NCBI RefSeq assembly: GCF_041381155.1
Contig: NC_091135.1
Location: 64,259,067 to 64,323,066, forward strand
Source of the DNA: Argopecten irradians
Lineage: Eukaryota; Mollusca; Bivalvia; Pectinida; Pectinidae
Length of the DNA: 64,000 nt
Direction of reading: 5' to 3'
The translations under genes and the position numbers were made by a program. A model generated the notes under the pieces. That model did no database searches and was not told the origin of the DNA. It saw only the letters and a list, made by a program, of their open reading frames with translations. Positions 1 to 12,300 of this stretch are shown here, piece by piece (position 1 is the first letter of the stretch; each line of letters starts with the position of its first letter).

Positions 1-3000
1 CCAGACTTAGTAATATCTACCTAGCCTGAGATACTCTGGCCCTGACACCAGACTTAGTAATATCTACCTAGCCTGAGATACTCTGGCCCTGACACCAGAC
101 TTAGTAATATCTACCTAGCCTGAGATACTCTGGCCCTGACACCAGACTTAGTAATATCTACCTAGCCTGAGATACTCTGGCCCTGACACCAGACTTAGTA
201 ATATCTAACCTAGAAAACTGAGATACTCTGGCCCTGACACCAGACTTAGTTAATATCTACCTAGCCTGAGAAACTCTGGCCCTGACACCAGACTTAGTAA
301 TATCTACCTAGCCTGAGAACTCTGGCCCTGACACCAGACTTAGTAATATCTACCTAGCCTGAGATACTCTGGCCCTGACACCAGACTTAGTAATATCTAC
401 CTAGCCTGAGATACTCTGGCCCTGACACCAGACTTAGTAATATCTACCTAGCCTGAGATACTCTGGCCCTGACACCAGACTTAGTAATATCTACCTAGCC
501 TGAGATACTCTGGCCCTGACACCAGACTTAGTAATATCTACCTAGCCTGAGATACTCTGGCCCTGACACCAGACTTAGAATAGCTACCTAGCCTGAGATA
601 CTCTGGCCCTGACACCAGACTTAGTAATATCTACCTAGCCTGAGATACTCTGGCCCTGACACCAGACTTAGTAATAGCTACCTAGCCTGAGATACTCTGG
701 CCCTGACACCAGACTTAGTAATATCTACCTAGCCTGAGATACTCTGGCCCTGACACCAGACTTAGTAATATCTACCTAGCCTGAGATACTCTGGCCCTGA
801 CACCAGACTTAGTAACAGCTATATCTACCTAGCCTGAGATACTCTGGCCCTGACACCAGACTTAGTAATATCTACCTAGCCTGAGATACTCTGGCCCTGA
901 CACCAGACTTAGTAATATCTACCTAGCCTGAGATACTCTGGCCCTGACACCAGACTTAGTAATATCTACCTAGCCTGAGAAACTCTGGCCCTGACACCAG
1001 ACTTAGTAATATCTACCTAGCCTGAGATACTCTGGCCCTGACACCAGACTTAGTAATATCTACCTAGCCTGAGAGATACTCTGGCCCTGACACCAGACTT
1101 AGTAATATCTACCTAGCCTGAGATACTCTGGCCCTGACACCAGGACTTAGTAATAGCTACCTAGCCTGAGATACTCTGGCCCTGACACCAGACTTAGTAA
1201 TATCTACCTAGCCTGAGATACTCTGGCCCTGACACCAGACTTAGTAATATCTACCTAGCCTGAGAATACTCTGGCCCTGACACCAGACTTAGTAATATCT
1301 ACCTAGCCTGAGATACTCTGGCCCTGACACCAGACTTAGTAATATCTACCTAGCCTGAGATACTCTGGCCCTGACACCAGACCTGATAGTAATATCTACC
1401 TAGCCTGAGATACTCTGGCCCTGACACCAGACTTAGTAATATCTACCTAGCCTGAGATACTCTGGCCCTGACACCAGACTTAGTAATATCTACCTAGCCT
1501 GAGATACTCTGGCCCTGACACCAGAATAGCTACCTAGCCTGAGATACTCTGGCCCTGACACCAGACTTAGTAATATCTACCTAGCCTGAGAAACTCTGGC
1601 CCTGACACCAGACTTAGTAATATCTACCTAGCCTGAGATACTCTGGCCCTGACACCAGACTTAGTAATATCTACCTAGCCTGAGATACTCTGGCCCTGAC
1701 ACCAGACTTAGTAATATCTACCTAGCCTGAGATACTCTGGCCCTGACACCAGACTTAGTAATATCTACCTAGCCTGAGATACTCTGGCCCTGACACCAGA
1801 CTTAGTAATATCTACCTAGCCTGAGATTTACTCTGGCCCTGACACCAGACTTAGTAATATCTACCTAGCCTGAGATACTCTGGCCCTGACACCAGACTTA
1901 GTAATATCTACCTAGCCTGAGATACTCTGGCCCTGACACCAGACTTAATACAGCTACCTAGCCTGAGATACTCTGGCCCTGACACCAGACTTAGTAATAT
2001 CTACCTAGCCTGAGATACTCTGGCCCTGACACCAGACTTAGTAATATCTACCTAGCCTGAGATACTCTGGCCCTGATACCAGACTTAGTAATATCTACCT
2101 AGCCTGAGATACTCTGGCCCTGATACCAGACTTAGTAATATCTACCTAGCCTGAGATACTCTGGCCCTGACACCAGACTTAATAATATCTACCTAGCCTG
2201 AAATACTTCGGCCCTGACACCAGACTTAGTAATATCTACCTAGCCTGAGATACTCTGGCCCTGACACCAGACTTAGTAATAGCTACCTAGCCTGAGATAC
2301 TCCGGCCCTGACATCAGACTTAGTAATATCTACCTAACCTGAGAAACTGACATACTCTGGCCCTGACACCAGACTTAGTAATATCTACCTAGCCTGAGAT
2401 ACTCTGGCCCTGACACCAGACTTAGTAATAGCTACCTAGCCTGAGATACTCTGGCCCTGACACCAGACTTAGTAATATCTACCTAGCCTGAGATACTCTG
2501 GCCCTGACACCAGACTTAGTAATATCTACCTAGCCTGAGATACTCTGGCCCTGACACCAGACTTAGTAATATCTACCTAGCCTGAGATACTCTGGCCCTG
2601 ACACCAGACTTAGTAATATCTACCTAGCCTGAGATACTCTGGCCCTGACACCAGACTTAGTAATATCTACCTAGCCTGAGATACTCTGGCCCTGACACCA
2701 ACTAGTACAGCTACCTAGCCTGAGATACTCTGGCCCTGACACCAGACTTAGTAATATCTACCTAGCCTGAGATACTCTGGCCCTGACACCAGACTTAGTA
2801 ATATCTACCTAGCCTGAGATACTCTGGCCCTGACACCAGACTTAGTAATATCTACCTAGCCTGAGAATACTCTGGCCCTGACACCAGACTTAGTAATATC
2901 TACCTAGCCTGAGATACTCTGGCCCTGACACCAGAAGTAATATCTACCTAGCCTGAGATACTCTGGCCCTGACACCAGACTTAGTAATATCTACCTAGCC

Positions 3001-6000
3001 TGAGATACTCTGGCCCTGACACCAGACTTAGTAATAGCTACCTAGCCTGAGATACTCTGGCCCTGACACCAGACTTAGTAATATCTACCTAGCCTGAGAT
3101 ACTCTGGCCCTGACACCAGACTTAGTAATATCTACCTAGCCTGAGATACTCTGGCCCTGACACCAGACTTAGTAATATCTACCTAGCCTGAGATACTCTG
3201 GCCCTGACACCAGACTTAGTAACAGCTACCTAGCCTGAGATACTCTGGCCCTGACACCAGACTTAGTAACAGCTACCTAGCCTGAGATACTCTGGCCCTG
3301 ACACCAGACTTAGTATTATCTACCTAGCCTGAGAAACTCTGGCCCTGACACCAGACTTAGTAATATCTACCTAGCCTGAGATACTCTGGCCCTGACACCA
3401 GACTTAGTAATATCTACCTAGCCTGAGATACTCTGGCCCTGACACCAGACTTAGTAATATCTACCTAGCCTGAGATACTCTGGCCCTGACACCAGACTTA
3501 GTAATATCTACCTAGCCTGAGATACTCTGGCCCTGACACCAGACTTAGTAATAGCTACCTAGCCTGAGATACTCTGGCCCTGACACCAGACTTAGTAATA
3601 TCTACCTAGCCTGAGATACTCTGGCCCTGACACCAGACTTAGTAATATCTACCTAGCCTGAGATACTCTGGCCCTGACACCAGACTTAGTAACAGCTACC
3701 TAGCCTGAGATACTCTGGCCCTGACACCAGACTTAGTAATATCTACCTAGCCTGAGATACTCTGGCCCTGACACCAGACTTAGTAATATCTACCTAGCCT
3801 GAGATACTCTGGCCCTGACACCAGACTTAGTAATATCTACCTAGCCTGAGATACTCTGGCCCTGACACCAGACTTAGTAATATCTACCTAGCCTGAGATA
3901 CTCTGGCCCTGACACCAGACTTAGTAATATCTACCTAGCCTGAGATACTATGGCCCTGACACCAGACTTAGTAATATCTACCTAGCCTGAGATATTCCGG
4001 CCCTGACATCAGACTTAGTAATATCTACCTAGCCTGAGAAACTGACATACTCTGGCCCTGACACCAGACTTAGTAATATCTACCTAGCCTGAGATACTCT
4101 GGCCCTGACACCAGAATAGCTACCTAGCCTGAGATACTCTGGCCCTGACACCAGACTTAGTAATATCTACCTAGCCTGAGATACTCTGGCCCTGACACCA
4201 GACTTAGTAATATCTACCTAGCCTGAGATACTCTGGCCCTGACACCAGACTTAGTAATATCTACCTAGCCTGAGAAACTCTGGCCCTGACACCAGAATAG
4301 CTACCTAGCCTGAGATACTCTGGCCCTGACACCAGACTTAGTAATATCTACCTAGCCTGAGATACTCTGGCCCTGACACCAGACTTAGTAATATCTACCT
4401 AGCCTGAGAAACTCTGGCCCTGACACCAGACTTAGTAATATCTACCTAGCCTGAGAAACTCTGGCCCTGACACCAGACTTAGTAATATCTACCTAGCCTG
4501 AGATACTCTGGCCCTGACACCAGAATAGCTACCTAGCCTGAGATACTCTGGCCCTGACACCAGACTTAGTAATATCTACCTAGCCTGAGATACTCTGGCC
4601 CTGACACCAGACTTAGTAATATCTACCTAGCCTGAGATACTCTGGCCCTGCTACCTAGCCTGAGATACTCTGGCCCTGACACCAGACTTAATTACAGCTA
4701 CCTAGCCTGAGAAACTCTGGCCCTGACACCAGACTTAGTAACATCTACCTAGCCTGAGAAACTCTGGCCCTGACACCAGACTAGCCTGAGATACTCTGGC
4801 CCTACTTAGTATCTACCTAGCCCTGACACCAGATATACTCTGGCCCTGACAGCCACTCTGGCCCTGACACCAGACTTAGTAATATCTACCTAGCCTGAGA
4901 TACTCTGGCCCTGGACACCAGACTTAGTAATATCTACCTAGCCTGAGATACTCTGGCCCTGACACCAGACTTAGTAAACAGCTACCTAGCCTGAGATACT
5001 CTGGCCCTGACACCAGACTTAGTAATATCTACTAGCCTGAGATACTCTGGCCCTGACACCAGACTTAGTAACAGCTACCTAGCCTGAGATACTCTGGCCC
5101 TGACACCAGACTTAGTAATATCTACCTAGCCTGAGATACTCTGGCCCTGACACCAGACTTAGTAATATCTACCTAGCCTGAGATACTCTGGCCCTGACAC
5201 CAGACTTAGTAATATCTACCTAGCCTGAGATACTCTGGCCCTGACACCAGACTTAGTAATATCTACCTAGCCTGAGATACTCTGGCCCTGACACCAGACT
5301 TAGTAATATCTACCTAGCCCTGAGATACTCTGGCCCTGACACCAGACTTAGTAATATCTACCTAGCCTGAGATACTCTGGCCCTGACACCAGACTTAGTA
5401 ATATCTACCTAGCCTGAGATACTCTGGCCCTGACACCAGACTTAGTAATATCTACCTAGCCTGAGATACTCTGGCCCTGACACCAGACTTAGTAACAGCT
5501 ACCTAGCCTGAGATACTCTGGCCCTGACACCAGACTTAGTAATAACAGCTACCTAAGCCTGAGATACTCTGGCCCTGACACCAGACTTAGTAATATCTAC
5601 CTAGCCTGAGATACTCTGGCCCTGACACCAGACTTAGCAGTATCTACCTAGCCCGTGATACTCTGGCCCTGACACCAGACCTAGTAACAGCTACCTAGTC
5701 TGAGATACTCTGGCCCTGACACCAGACTTAGTAACAGCTACCTAGCCTGAGATACTCTGGCCCTGACACCAGACTTAGTAACAGCTACCTAGCCTGAGAT
5801 ACTCTGGCCCTGACACCAGACTTAGTAACAGCTACCTAGCCTGAGATACTCTGGCCCTGACACCAGACTTAGTAATATCTACCTAGCCTGAGATACTCTG
5901 GCCCTGACACCAGACTTAGTAATAGCTACCTAGCCTGAGATACTCTGGCCCTGACACCAGACTTAGTAATATCTACCTACCTAGCCCTGAGATACTCTGG

Positions 6001-6889
6001 CCCTGACACCAGACTTAGTAATAGCTACCTAGCCTGAGATACTCTGGCCCTGACACCAGACTTAGTAATATCTACCTAGCCTGAGATACTCTGGCCCTGA
6101 CACACCAGACTTAGTAATATCTACCTAGCCTGAGATACTCTGGCCCTGACACCAGACTTAGTAATATCTACCTAGCCTGAGATACTCTGGCCCTGACACC
6201 AGACCTAGTAACAGCTACCTAGCCTGAGATACTCTGGCCCTGACACCAGACTTAGTAACAGCTATATGTACCTAGCCTGAGATACTCTGGCCCTGACACC
6301 AGACTTAGTAACAGCTACCTAGCCTGAGAAACTCTGGCCCTGACACCAGACTTAGTAATATCTACCTAGCCTGAGATACTCTGGCCCTGACACCAGACTT
6401 AGTAATATCTACCTAGCCTGAGAAACTCTGGCCCTGACACCAGACTTAGTAATATCTACCTAGCCTGAGATACTCTGGCCCTGACACCAGATTAGTAATA
6501 TCTACCTAGCCTGAGATACTCTGGCCCTGACACCAGACTTAGTAATATCTACCTAGCCTGAGATACTCTGGCCCTGACACCAGACTTAGTAATAGCTACC
6601 TAGCCTGAGATACTCTGGCCCTGACACCAGACTTAGTAACAATATCTACCTAGCCTGAGATACTCTGGCCCTGACACCAGACTTAGTAATATCTACCTAG
6701 CCTGAGAAACTCTGGCCCTGACACCAGACTTAGTAATATCTACCTAGCCTGAGATACTCTGGCCCTGACACCAGACCTAGTAACAGCTACCTAGCCTGAG
6801 ATACTCTGGCCCTGACACCAGACTTAGTATTATCTACCTAGCCTGAGATACTCGGCCCTGACACCATGCAGACTTAGTAATAGCTACCT
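1..6889. repeat. 47-bp tandem satellite array, left edge cut by window
   Basis: Head-to-tail repeat with a 47-bp period, about 146 copies. Each unit runs from CCAGACTTAGTAATATCTAC through CTAGCCTGAGATACT to CTGGCCCTGACA. Most units match the consensus. The recurring variants are ATATCT changed to AGCT or ACAGCT, and AGATACT changed to AGAAACT. The array is already in phase at base 1, so it extends beyond the window. Near 4650-4870 units are scrambled and shortened. The unit has stops in several frames and shows no coding signature. Confidence 0.98.
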
Positions 6890-7059
6890 TGTGTGTACAT
6901 ATTGTCAGTTGATGTAGCTATAGGTACAGGAAATGAACTGAAGTACAGGGAGAATAAAGGTCATCAAAATATGACCTCATAATGGAAGTTATCAAATCCT
7001 ATGAAACAGAATGATAATAAGGATTTGTATTTCAATATTGTTATTTTTGCTTGGCCAGG

Positions 7060-8094
7060 TAAAGTATACTGTCCAAGTAGGGATTGTGGTGGAGGCCCCA
7101 TGGAGTATACTGTCCAGGTAGGGATTGTGGCGGAGGCCCCGTGGAGTATACTGTCCAGGTAGGGATGGGGGTGGAGCCGGAGCCCCCCCATGGAGTATAC
7201 TGTCCAGGTAGGGATTGGGGTGGAGCCCCCATGGAGTATACTGTCAGGTAAGGATTGGGGTGGAGCCCCCATGGAGTATACTGTCAGGTAAGGATTGAGG
7301 TGGAGCCCCCATGGAGTATACTGTCAGGTAAGGATTGGGGTGTAGCCCCCATGGAGTATGCTGTCCAGGTAGGGATTGGGGTGGAGCCCCCCCCCCCCCC
7401 CCCCCCCCCCCATGGAGTATACTGTAAGGTAAGGATTGGGGTGGAGCCCCCCATGGAGTATACTGTCCAGGTAGGAATTGGGGTGGAGCCCCCATGGAGT
7501 ATACTGTCCAGGTAGGGATTGGGGTGGAGCCCCCCCCCCCCATGGAGTATACTGTCAGGTAAGGATTGGGGTGGAGCCCCCATGGAGTATACTGTCTAGG
7601 TAAGGATTGGGGTGGAGCCCCCATGGAGTATACTGTCCAGGTAAGGATTGGGGTGGAGCCCCCCATGGAGTATACTGTCCAGGTAGGGATTGGAGTGGAG
7701 CCCCCATGGAGTATACTGTCAGGTGAGGATTGGGGTGGAGCCCCCATGGAGTATACTGTCAGGTAAGGATTGGGGTGGAGCCCCCCCCCCATGGAGTATA
7801 CTGTCAGGTAAGGATTGGGGTGGAGCACCCATGGAGTATACTGTCAGGTAAGGATTGGGGTGGAGCCCCCATGGAGTATACTGTCCAGGTAGGGATTGGG
7901 GTGGAGCTCCCATGGAGTATACTGTCAGGTATGGATTGGGATGGATTCCCCCATGGAGTATACTGTCCAGGTAAGGATTGGGGTGGAGCCCCCCATGGAG
8001 TATACTGTCCAGGTAAGGATTGGGGTGGAGCCCCCATGGAGTATACTGTCCAGGTAGGGATTGGGGTGGAGCTCCCATGGAGTATACTGTCAGG
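7060..8094. repeat. 40-bp G/C-rich minisatellite with poly-C expansions
   Basis: About 26 copies of a ~40-bp unit, ATGGAGTATACTGTC-AGGTAAGGATTGGGGTGG-AGCCCCC. The unit contains the palindrome AGTATACT and a purine-rich strand with G runs. The C tract closing each unit varies from about 5 to more than 20 C (7387-7410), a typical slippage site. Frames of 60-190 codons exist on both strands only because the unit has few stops. They repeat the same low-complexity peptide and are not genes. Confidence 0.95.
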
Positions 8095-8095
8095 T

Positions 8096-8796
8096 ATATA
8101 CTGGAGTATAATGGCCATGTATAGGGTAGGGTTTGGAGTGGACCCCCTCCCCTCTATGACTGGTAACATATTATGTATTTATGTTTCTGGTATAAAGGTA
8201 AAGTGTTAAATGATAGTGAAGATTCAATAAGATTTCCTCAGCAACCTGGTCACAAAGCTTAGGAAGATGACAGCAAAACTGAAAACCTAAATTATATCTT
8301 TCAGACCCACATGTCGGTTTCTTAGGGTACTGAGTCAGTCATGAGTATCACAATATATACTGGTGATAGACTGTTAACATCAAATGCAATGCTACAACTT
8401 AGAGAACAAGTGATAGTATTCTGATAATTGGAATTAAAATCCTGTTTTATAGTATTTATCAGACTCGAAATGTGTTTTTTACAAAAATTAGAGAGCCATA
8501 TTTCATAACGAAAATATTGCAGTTACAAAAATGTACATGCACAGTACTAAAGAGTTAACAGAAAGGTTTCTGCCAATACAATGTATATTATGACTAAAAA
8601 CATAACTATTTAAATTTTACTATGCCTATGCTATGAATACTTAAGTTAATAATTTAAAGTTTACAATAAATTGATATAAAAGTTCCAACTTTACAATAAA
8701 TAAAATATATATGTAATTCAAATTTACAAATTCATAATGTTTAAAGAAATATTTTAAAAGTGAGTTCATTAATCAATCTGTATAACTTAGACCTAC
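8096..8796. other. AT-rich non-coding stretch
   Basis: Single-copy, AT-rich sequence between the 40-bp array and a candidate exon. I see no coding-like frame, tandem repeat or RNA gene. It is most likely intron or intergenic DNA of the minus-strand gene to its right. Confidence 0.5.
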
Positions 8797-8910
8797 CTTG
8801 ATAAGAAGAAACTTTAGCATAACATGTACAAAGTAACACATAGGTGACATGTAAGGCAGTCAACTTGTGTACAGGTGAAAATCGCAGGTAGTTAATGTTC
8901 AGTCCATTAC
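8797..8910 (-). CDS. Candidate further exon of the RNA-ligase-like gene
   Basis: On the minus strand a strong pyrimidine tract (CCCCCTCCCCTCCCACCTACAG) ends at 8911, followed by a 114-nt open segment and an AAG|GTAGGT donor at 8796. One frame is open (37 codons, beginning NGLNINYLRFSPVHK). It needs an incoming phase of one base. The upstream exon (9378-9473) leaves two bases because its donor reads AAAGG|GTAAGT. If that GGG were GG, the donor would be AAAG|GTAAGT and the phases would match. Either an unseen exon lies between them, or the G run is miscalled, or this is not an exon. The second half of the peptide (TYVLLCTCYAK) looks less protein-like than the first. Confidence 0.35.
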
Positions 8911-8987
8911 CTGTAGGTGGGAGGGGAGGGGGCTGTCATGCCTAAATGGCTGTAGTATACTTCTTGCTTGCCTGTGTAGTTATGTAC

Positions 8988-9104
8988 TTTTTTATGTTAT
9001 GGAGATATAACACAAAAATCTGAGTGTACTCTAAATAAACCATGAAGAGGTTTATGATGAGAGTACACTCAGAGTTTTGTGTTATATCTTCATAACATAA
9101 AAAA
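8988..9104. repeat. Foldback (MITE-like) palindrome
   Basis: Left arm 8989-9032 and right arm 9060-9103 are near-perfect inverted copies of about 44 bp around a 27-bp loop. The arms read TTTTTATGTTATGGAGATA and onward, ending GAGTGTACTCT. This is typical of a small foldback or MITE insertion. No ORF. Confidence 0.85.
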
Positions 9105-9377
9105 AACTATTTAAATTAATCCTTATAATTCAATTTACTAAAGATAATCTCTTCAATATTCAAAATTCATTTTTGGACTCTTTTGTCTATGAAATCATTA
9201 CGCTGTCATTTCAGCCAATCAGAAGCAACGATACAAACGGTGACGCCAATTTTTCCTTTCAGGGCTGGTGAAGTAAATGAAAAAGCTCTTAACAAGCAAA
9301 ATTGTATAGTTACATGTTTTGGTTATTATCTCCCTTCCATTGTTTCCTTCTACATATCTATCAGGTGTCATACTTAC

Positions 9378-12300
9378 CCTTTCAGGTGTGACAGATCTTC
9401 TACATGTTGGTGGTCAGGTGCCAGGATTTCAAACACACCTGTATACTGACTTACCACTAGGAACCTCAACAGCCTGTTAACAGATATTTACCAATGATAA
9501 ATATTTAGTATGACAGTATTTATCGTTACTGCACTACAGTGCTAATGTATTTAGTTCCGATATGCGGTGTAAAAAAAAAAAAAATCTTCAATCTTGAATC
9601 TTGAACCTTAGTATGAGTCATTATAAGATAACAATTTTTTTAAATATTGATTTACCTTTCTTTTTCCTCTGGTTTCATCTTATCTATGGAGTCCATTATG
9701 GTTGCACAGACTTCTCTGGCAATCCGGAACCGGGGCTCTCCATATTTCTTAATGTCCTCTAAAAACGATAAAGAAAAAGAATAAAAAGATATATAATCCC
9801 TGTATAAATGTGGCACACTCTGTGTTTTATCAAAATTTTATTAAAATTTTCTTTTTCTTATATGAATTCAGACTTGTTCTGTACTTCTGGGTTACCTTTT
9901 TCCAAAACGACCTTTAACCTTTGAACTTGGTCTATACATGTTGTTGAAGAAGGGCTAACTCTAGATCTCCAACAATGCCTGGTTCTGTTAACTTTACAGT
10001 CAGTATATATGCCTGGTTCTGTTAACTTTACAGTCAGTATATATGCCTGGTTCTGTTAACTTTACAGTCAGTATATATGCCTGGTTCTGCTAACTTTACA
10101 GTCAGTATATATGCCTGGTTCTGTTAACTTTACAGTCAGTATATATGCCTGGTTCTGTTAACTTTACAGTCAGTATATATGCCTGGTTCTGTTAACTTTA
10201 CAGTCAGTATATATGCCTGGTTCTGTTAACTTTACAGTCAGTATATATGCCTGGTTCTGTTAACTTTACAGTCAGTATATATGCCTGGTTCTGTTAACTT
10301 TACAGTCAGTATATATGCCTGGTTCTGTTAACTTTACAGTCAGTATATATAAGTTTTTCTATACATGAATCTGCCTTTGATTAGTCAGTATTCAGTTAGT
10401 TTTGCTGGCATTCCATATACATAGTTAAAGTATTTTACATTTTATATATCTGCAATATCTATCAACAAGAGACGGATCTTGGGGCCCACCAAAGAATCAT
10501 CTACGACTGACAATGGAAAGAGGATCTTTTCTCTGCTTTTCAAAATTTTACTACATATTACTACATATGAAATTTGAGAAAGATCCTTTCAGTACTTTCT
10601 GAGATATATAACACTAAAAAACTTCAATAATCAAAATCCAAGATGGCTGCCTGGTGGCCATCTTGTTGACCGATCAGTCCCAAAACGCAATATGCACAAC
10701 TAGGGCCCTAAGGGAACGTACATACAGGGCCGCGGGAAAACTTTGAAATGTACTCGTCCGTCAGACAAGTGCTTCATCAAAATCTACTCGTCCGAATGAC
10801 ATTTTCACTTGCCCGCAATATTTGTCCGATAAATAAGTATGTGACTGTATATATTAGCATACAGCCCTTTTAGATGTATGCAGTTGATTGTCAAGAGTTG
10901 TATTGATGCTGAATCGGGATAATCGTTACGAAAGTCAGGTTCTATACAAGAGATCCCATAGGGATCTTGGCGCCCACCAAAGAATGATCTATGTCTGACA
11001 AAGGAAAGATGGATATTTTCTCTGCTTTTCAAACTTTTTCAAACATACTACATACAAAATTGGAGACAAATCGCTTCAGTACTTTCTGAGAAACAGCAGT
11101 AACAAACTTCAACTAGCAAAATCCAAGATGGCTCCTTGGTGCCCATCTTGTTGATCGATCGGTCCCAAATCGCAATATGCCTAGCTAGGGCCCTAGGGAA
11201 ACCTACATATAAAATTTGAGACAGATCCCTTCCATGCTTTCTGAGAAATAGCAATAACAAACTTTAATTATCAAAATCCAAGATGGCTGCCTGGCGGCCA
11301 TCTTGTTAATGGATCGGTCCCAAAAGGCAATATGCACAACTAGGGCCCTAGGGGAACCTACATATGAAATTTGAGATTGATCATTCTGTACTTTCTGAGA
11401 AATAGCGATAACAAACCTCAACTATCAAAATCCAAGATGGCTGCCTGGTGGCCACCTTGTTGGCGGATCAGTCTCAAAATGCAGTATGCACAACTAGGGC
11501 CCTTGGGGAACTTGAATATGAAATTTGAGACAGATCCCTTCAGTACTTTCTGAGAAATAGCAGTAACAACTTTAACTATCAAAATCAAAGATGGCTGCCT
11601 GGCGACCATCTTGTTGATCGATCGGTCTCAAAATGCAATTTGCACAACTAGGGCCCTAGGGAGACCTACATATGAAATTTGAGGCAGATCTCTTTAGTAC
11701 TTTCTGAGAAATAGCGATAACAAGAATTGTTTACGGACGGACGGACAGACGACAGACCACGGACGAAAGGCGATTTGATGATCTGATGATGGTAGGCTAA
11801 TAATAAATATTATAAATGTATCATGTTTTTACACCAGTATCAGTATGACCTGTAAATAGTTTCACAGCCGTAAATGTTACCTTTCCTTCTGAACAACATG
11901 TGAACATTTTTGGAACCTCCACATAGGACATACTCTCCACCAATCAAACGACAGCTCAAATGTGCAGCTTCCCCATTGGCTTTTCTTGTTGCTATGACTA
12001 CTGAGGCATCATCTAAAGACTAATGTGGTAAAATACAATTAATAAGGAAATACTCAATAAAATAGTCATGTGTTAAAGTATGAAACTATTACCATCATTT
12101 GAATGGAATTTTTCATTTTCACAGCATTAATGTTTTGTGTTTAACTCTTTCCGTACCATTGTCATGATTTTACCCTCTCTCCTCCCTGTTTAGACGACAT
12201 CATTTTACCCTACCCTCTTCCCCGTTGTCGACTGTAGTCGACACTAGATATTTGTGTTCTTTCTTCACAATAAATTATCATCATAAACAAAATAGCGGTT

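Noticed and set aside
1..6889. CRISPR-like array
   Set aside because: The 47-bp units are continuous with no unique spacers, and the genome is eukaryotic.
7041..8209. Frames on both strands of the 40-bp array resembling a Pro/Gly-rich repeat protein
   Set aside because: Both strands and several frames are open at once, with the same low-complexity content. Poly-C slippage changes frame between units.
9183..9449. 88-codon plus-strand frame
   Set aside because: It overlaps antisense the well-supported minus-strand exon 9378-9473.
10805..11609. Frames of 60-75 codons in the 'AAGATGGC' repeat family
   Set aside because: They lie within non-coding tandem units, shift between units and show no family resemblance.
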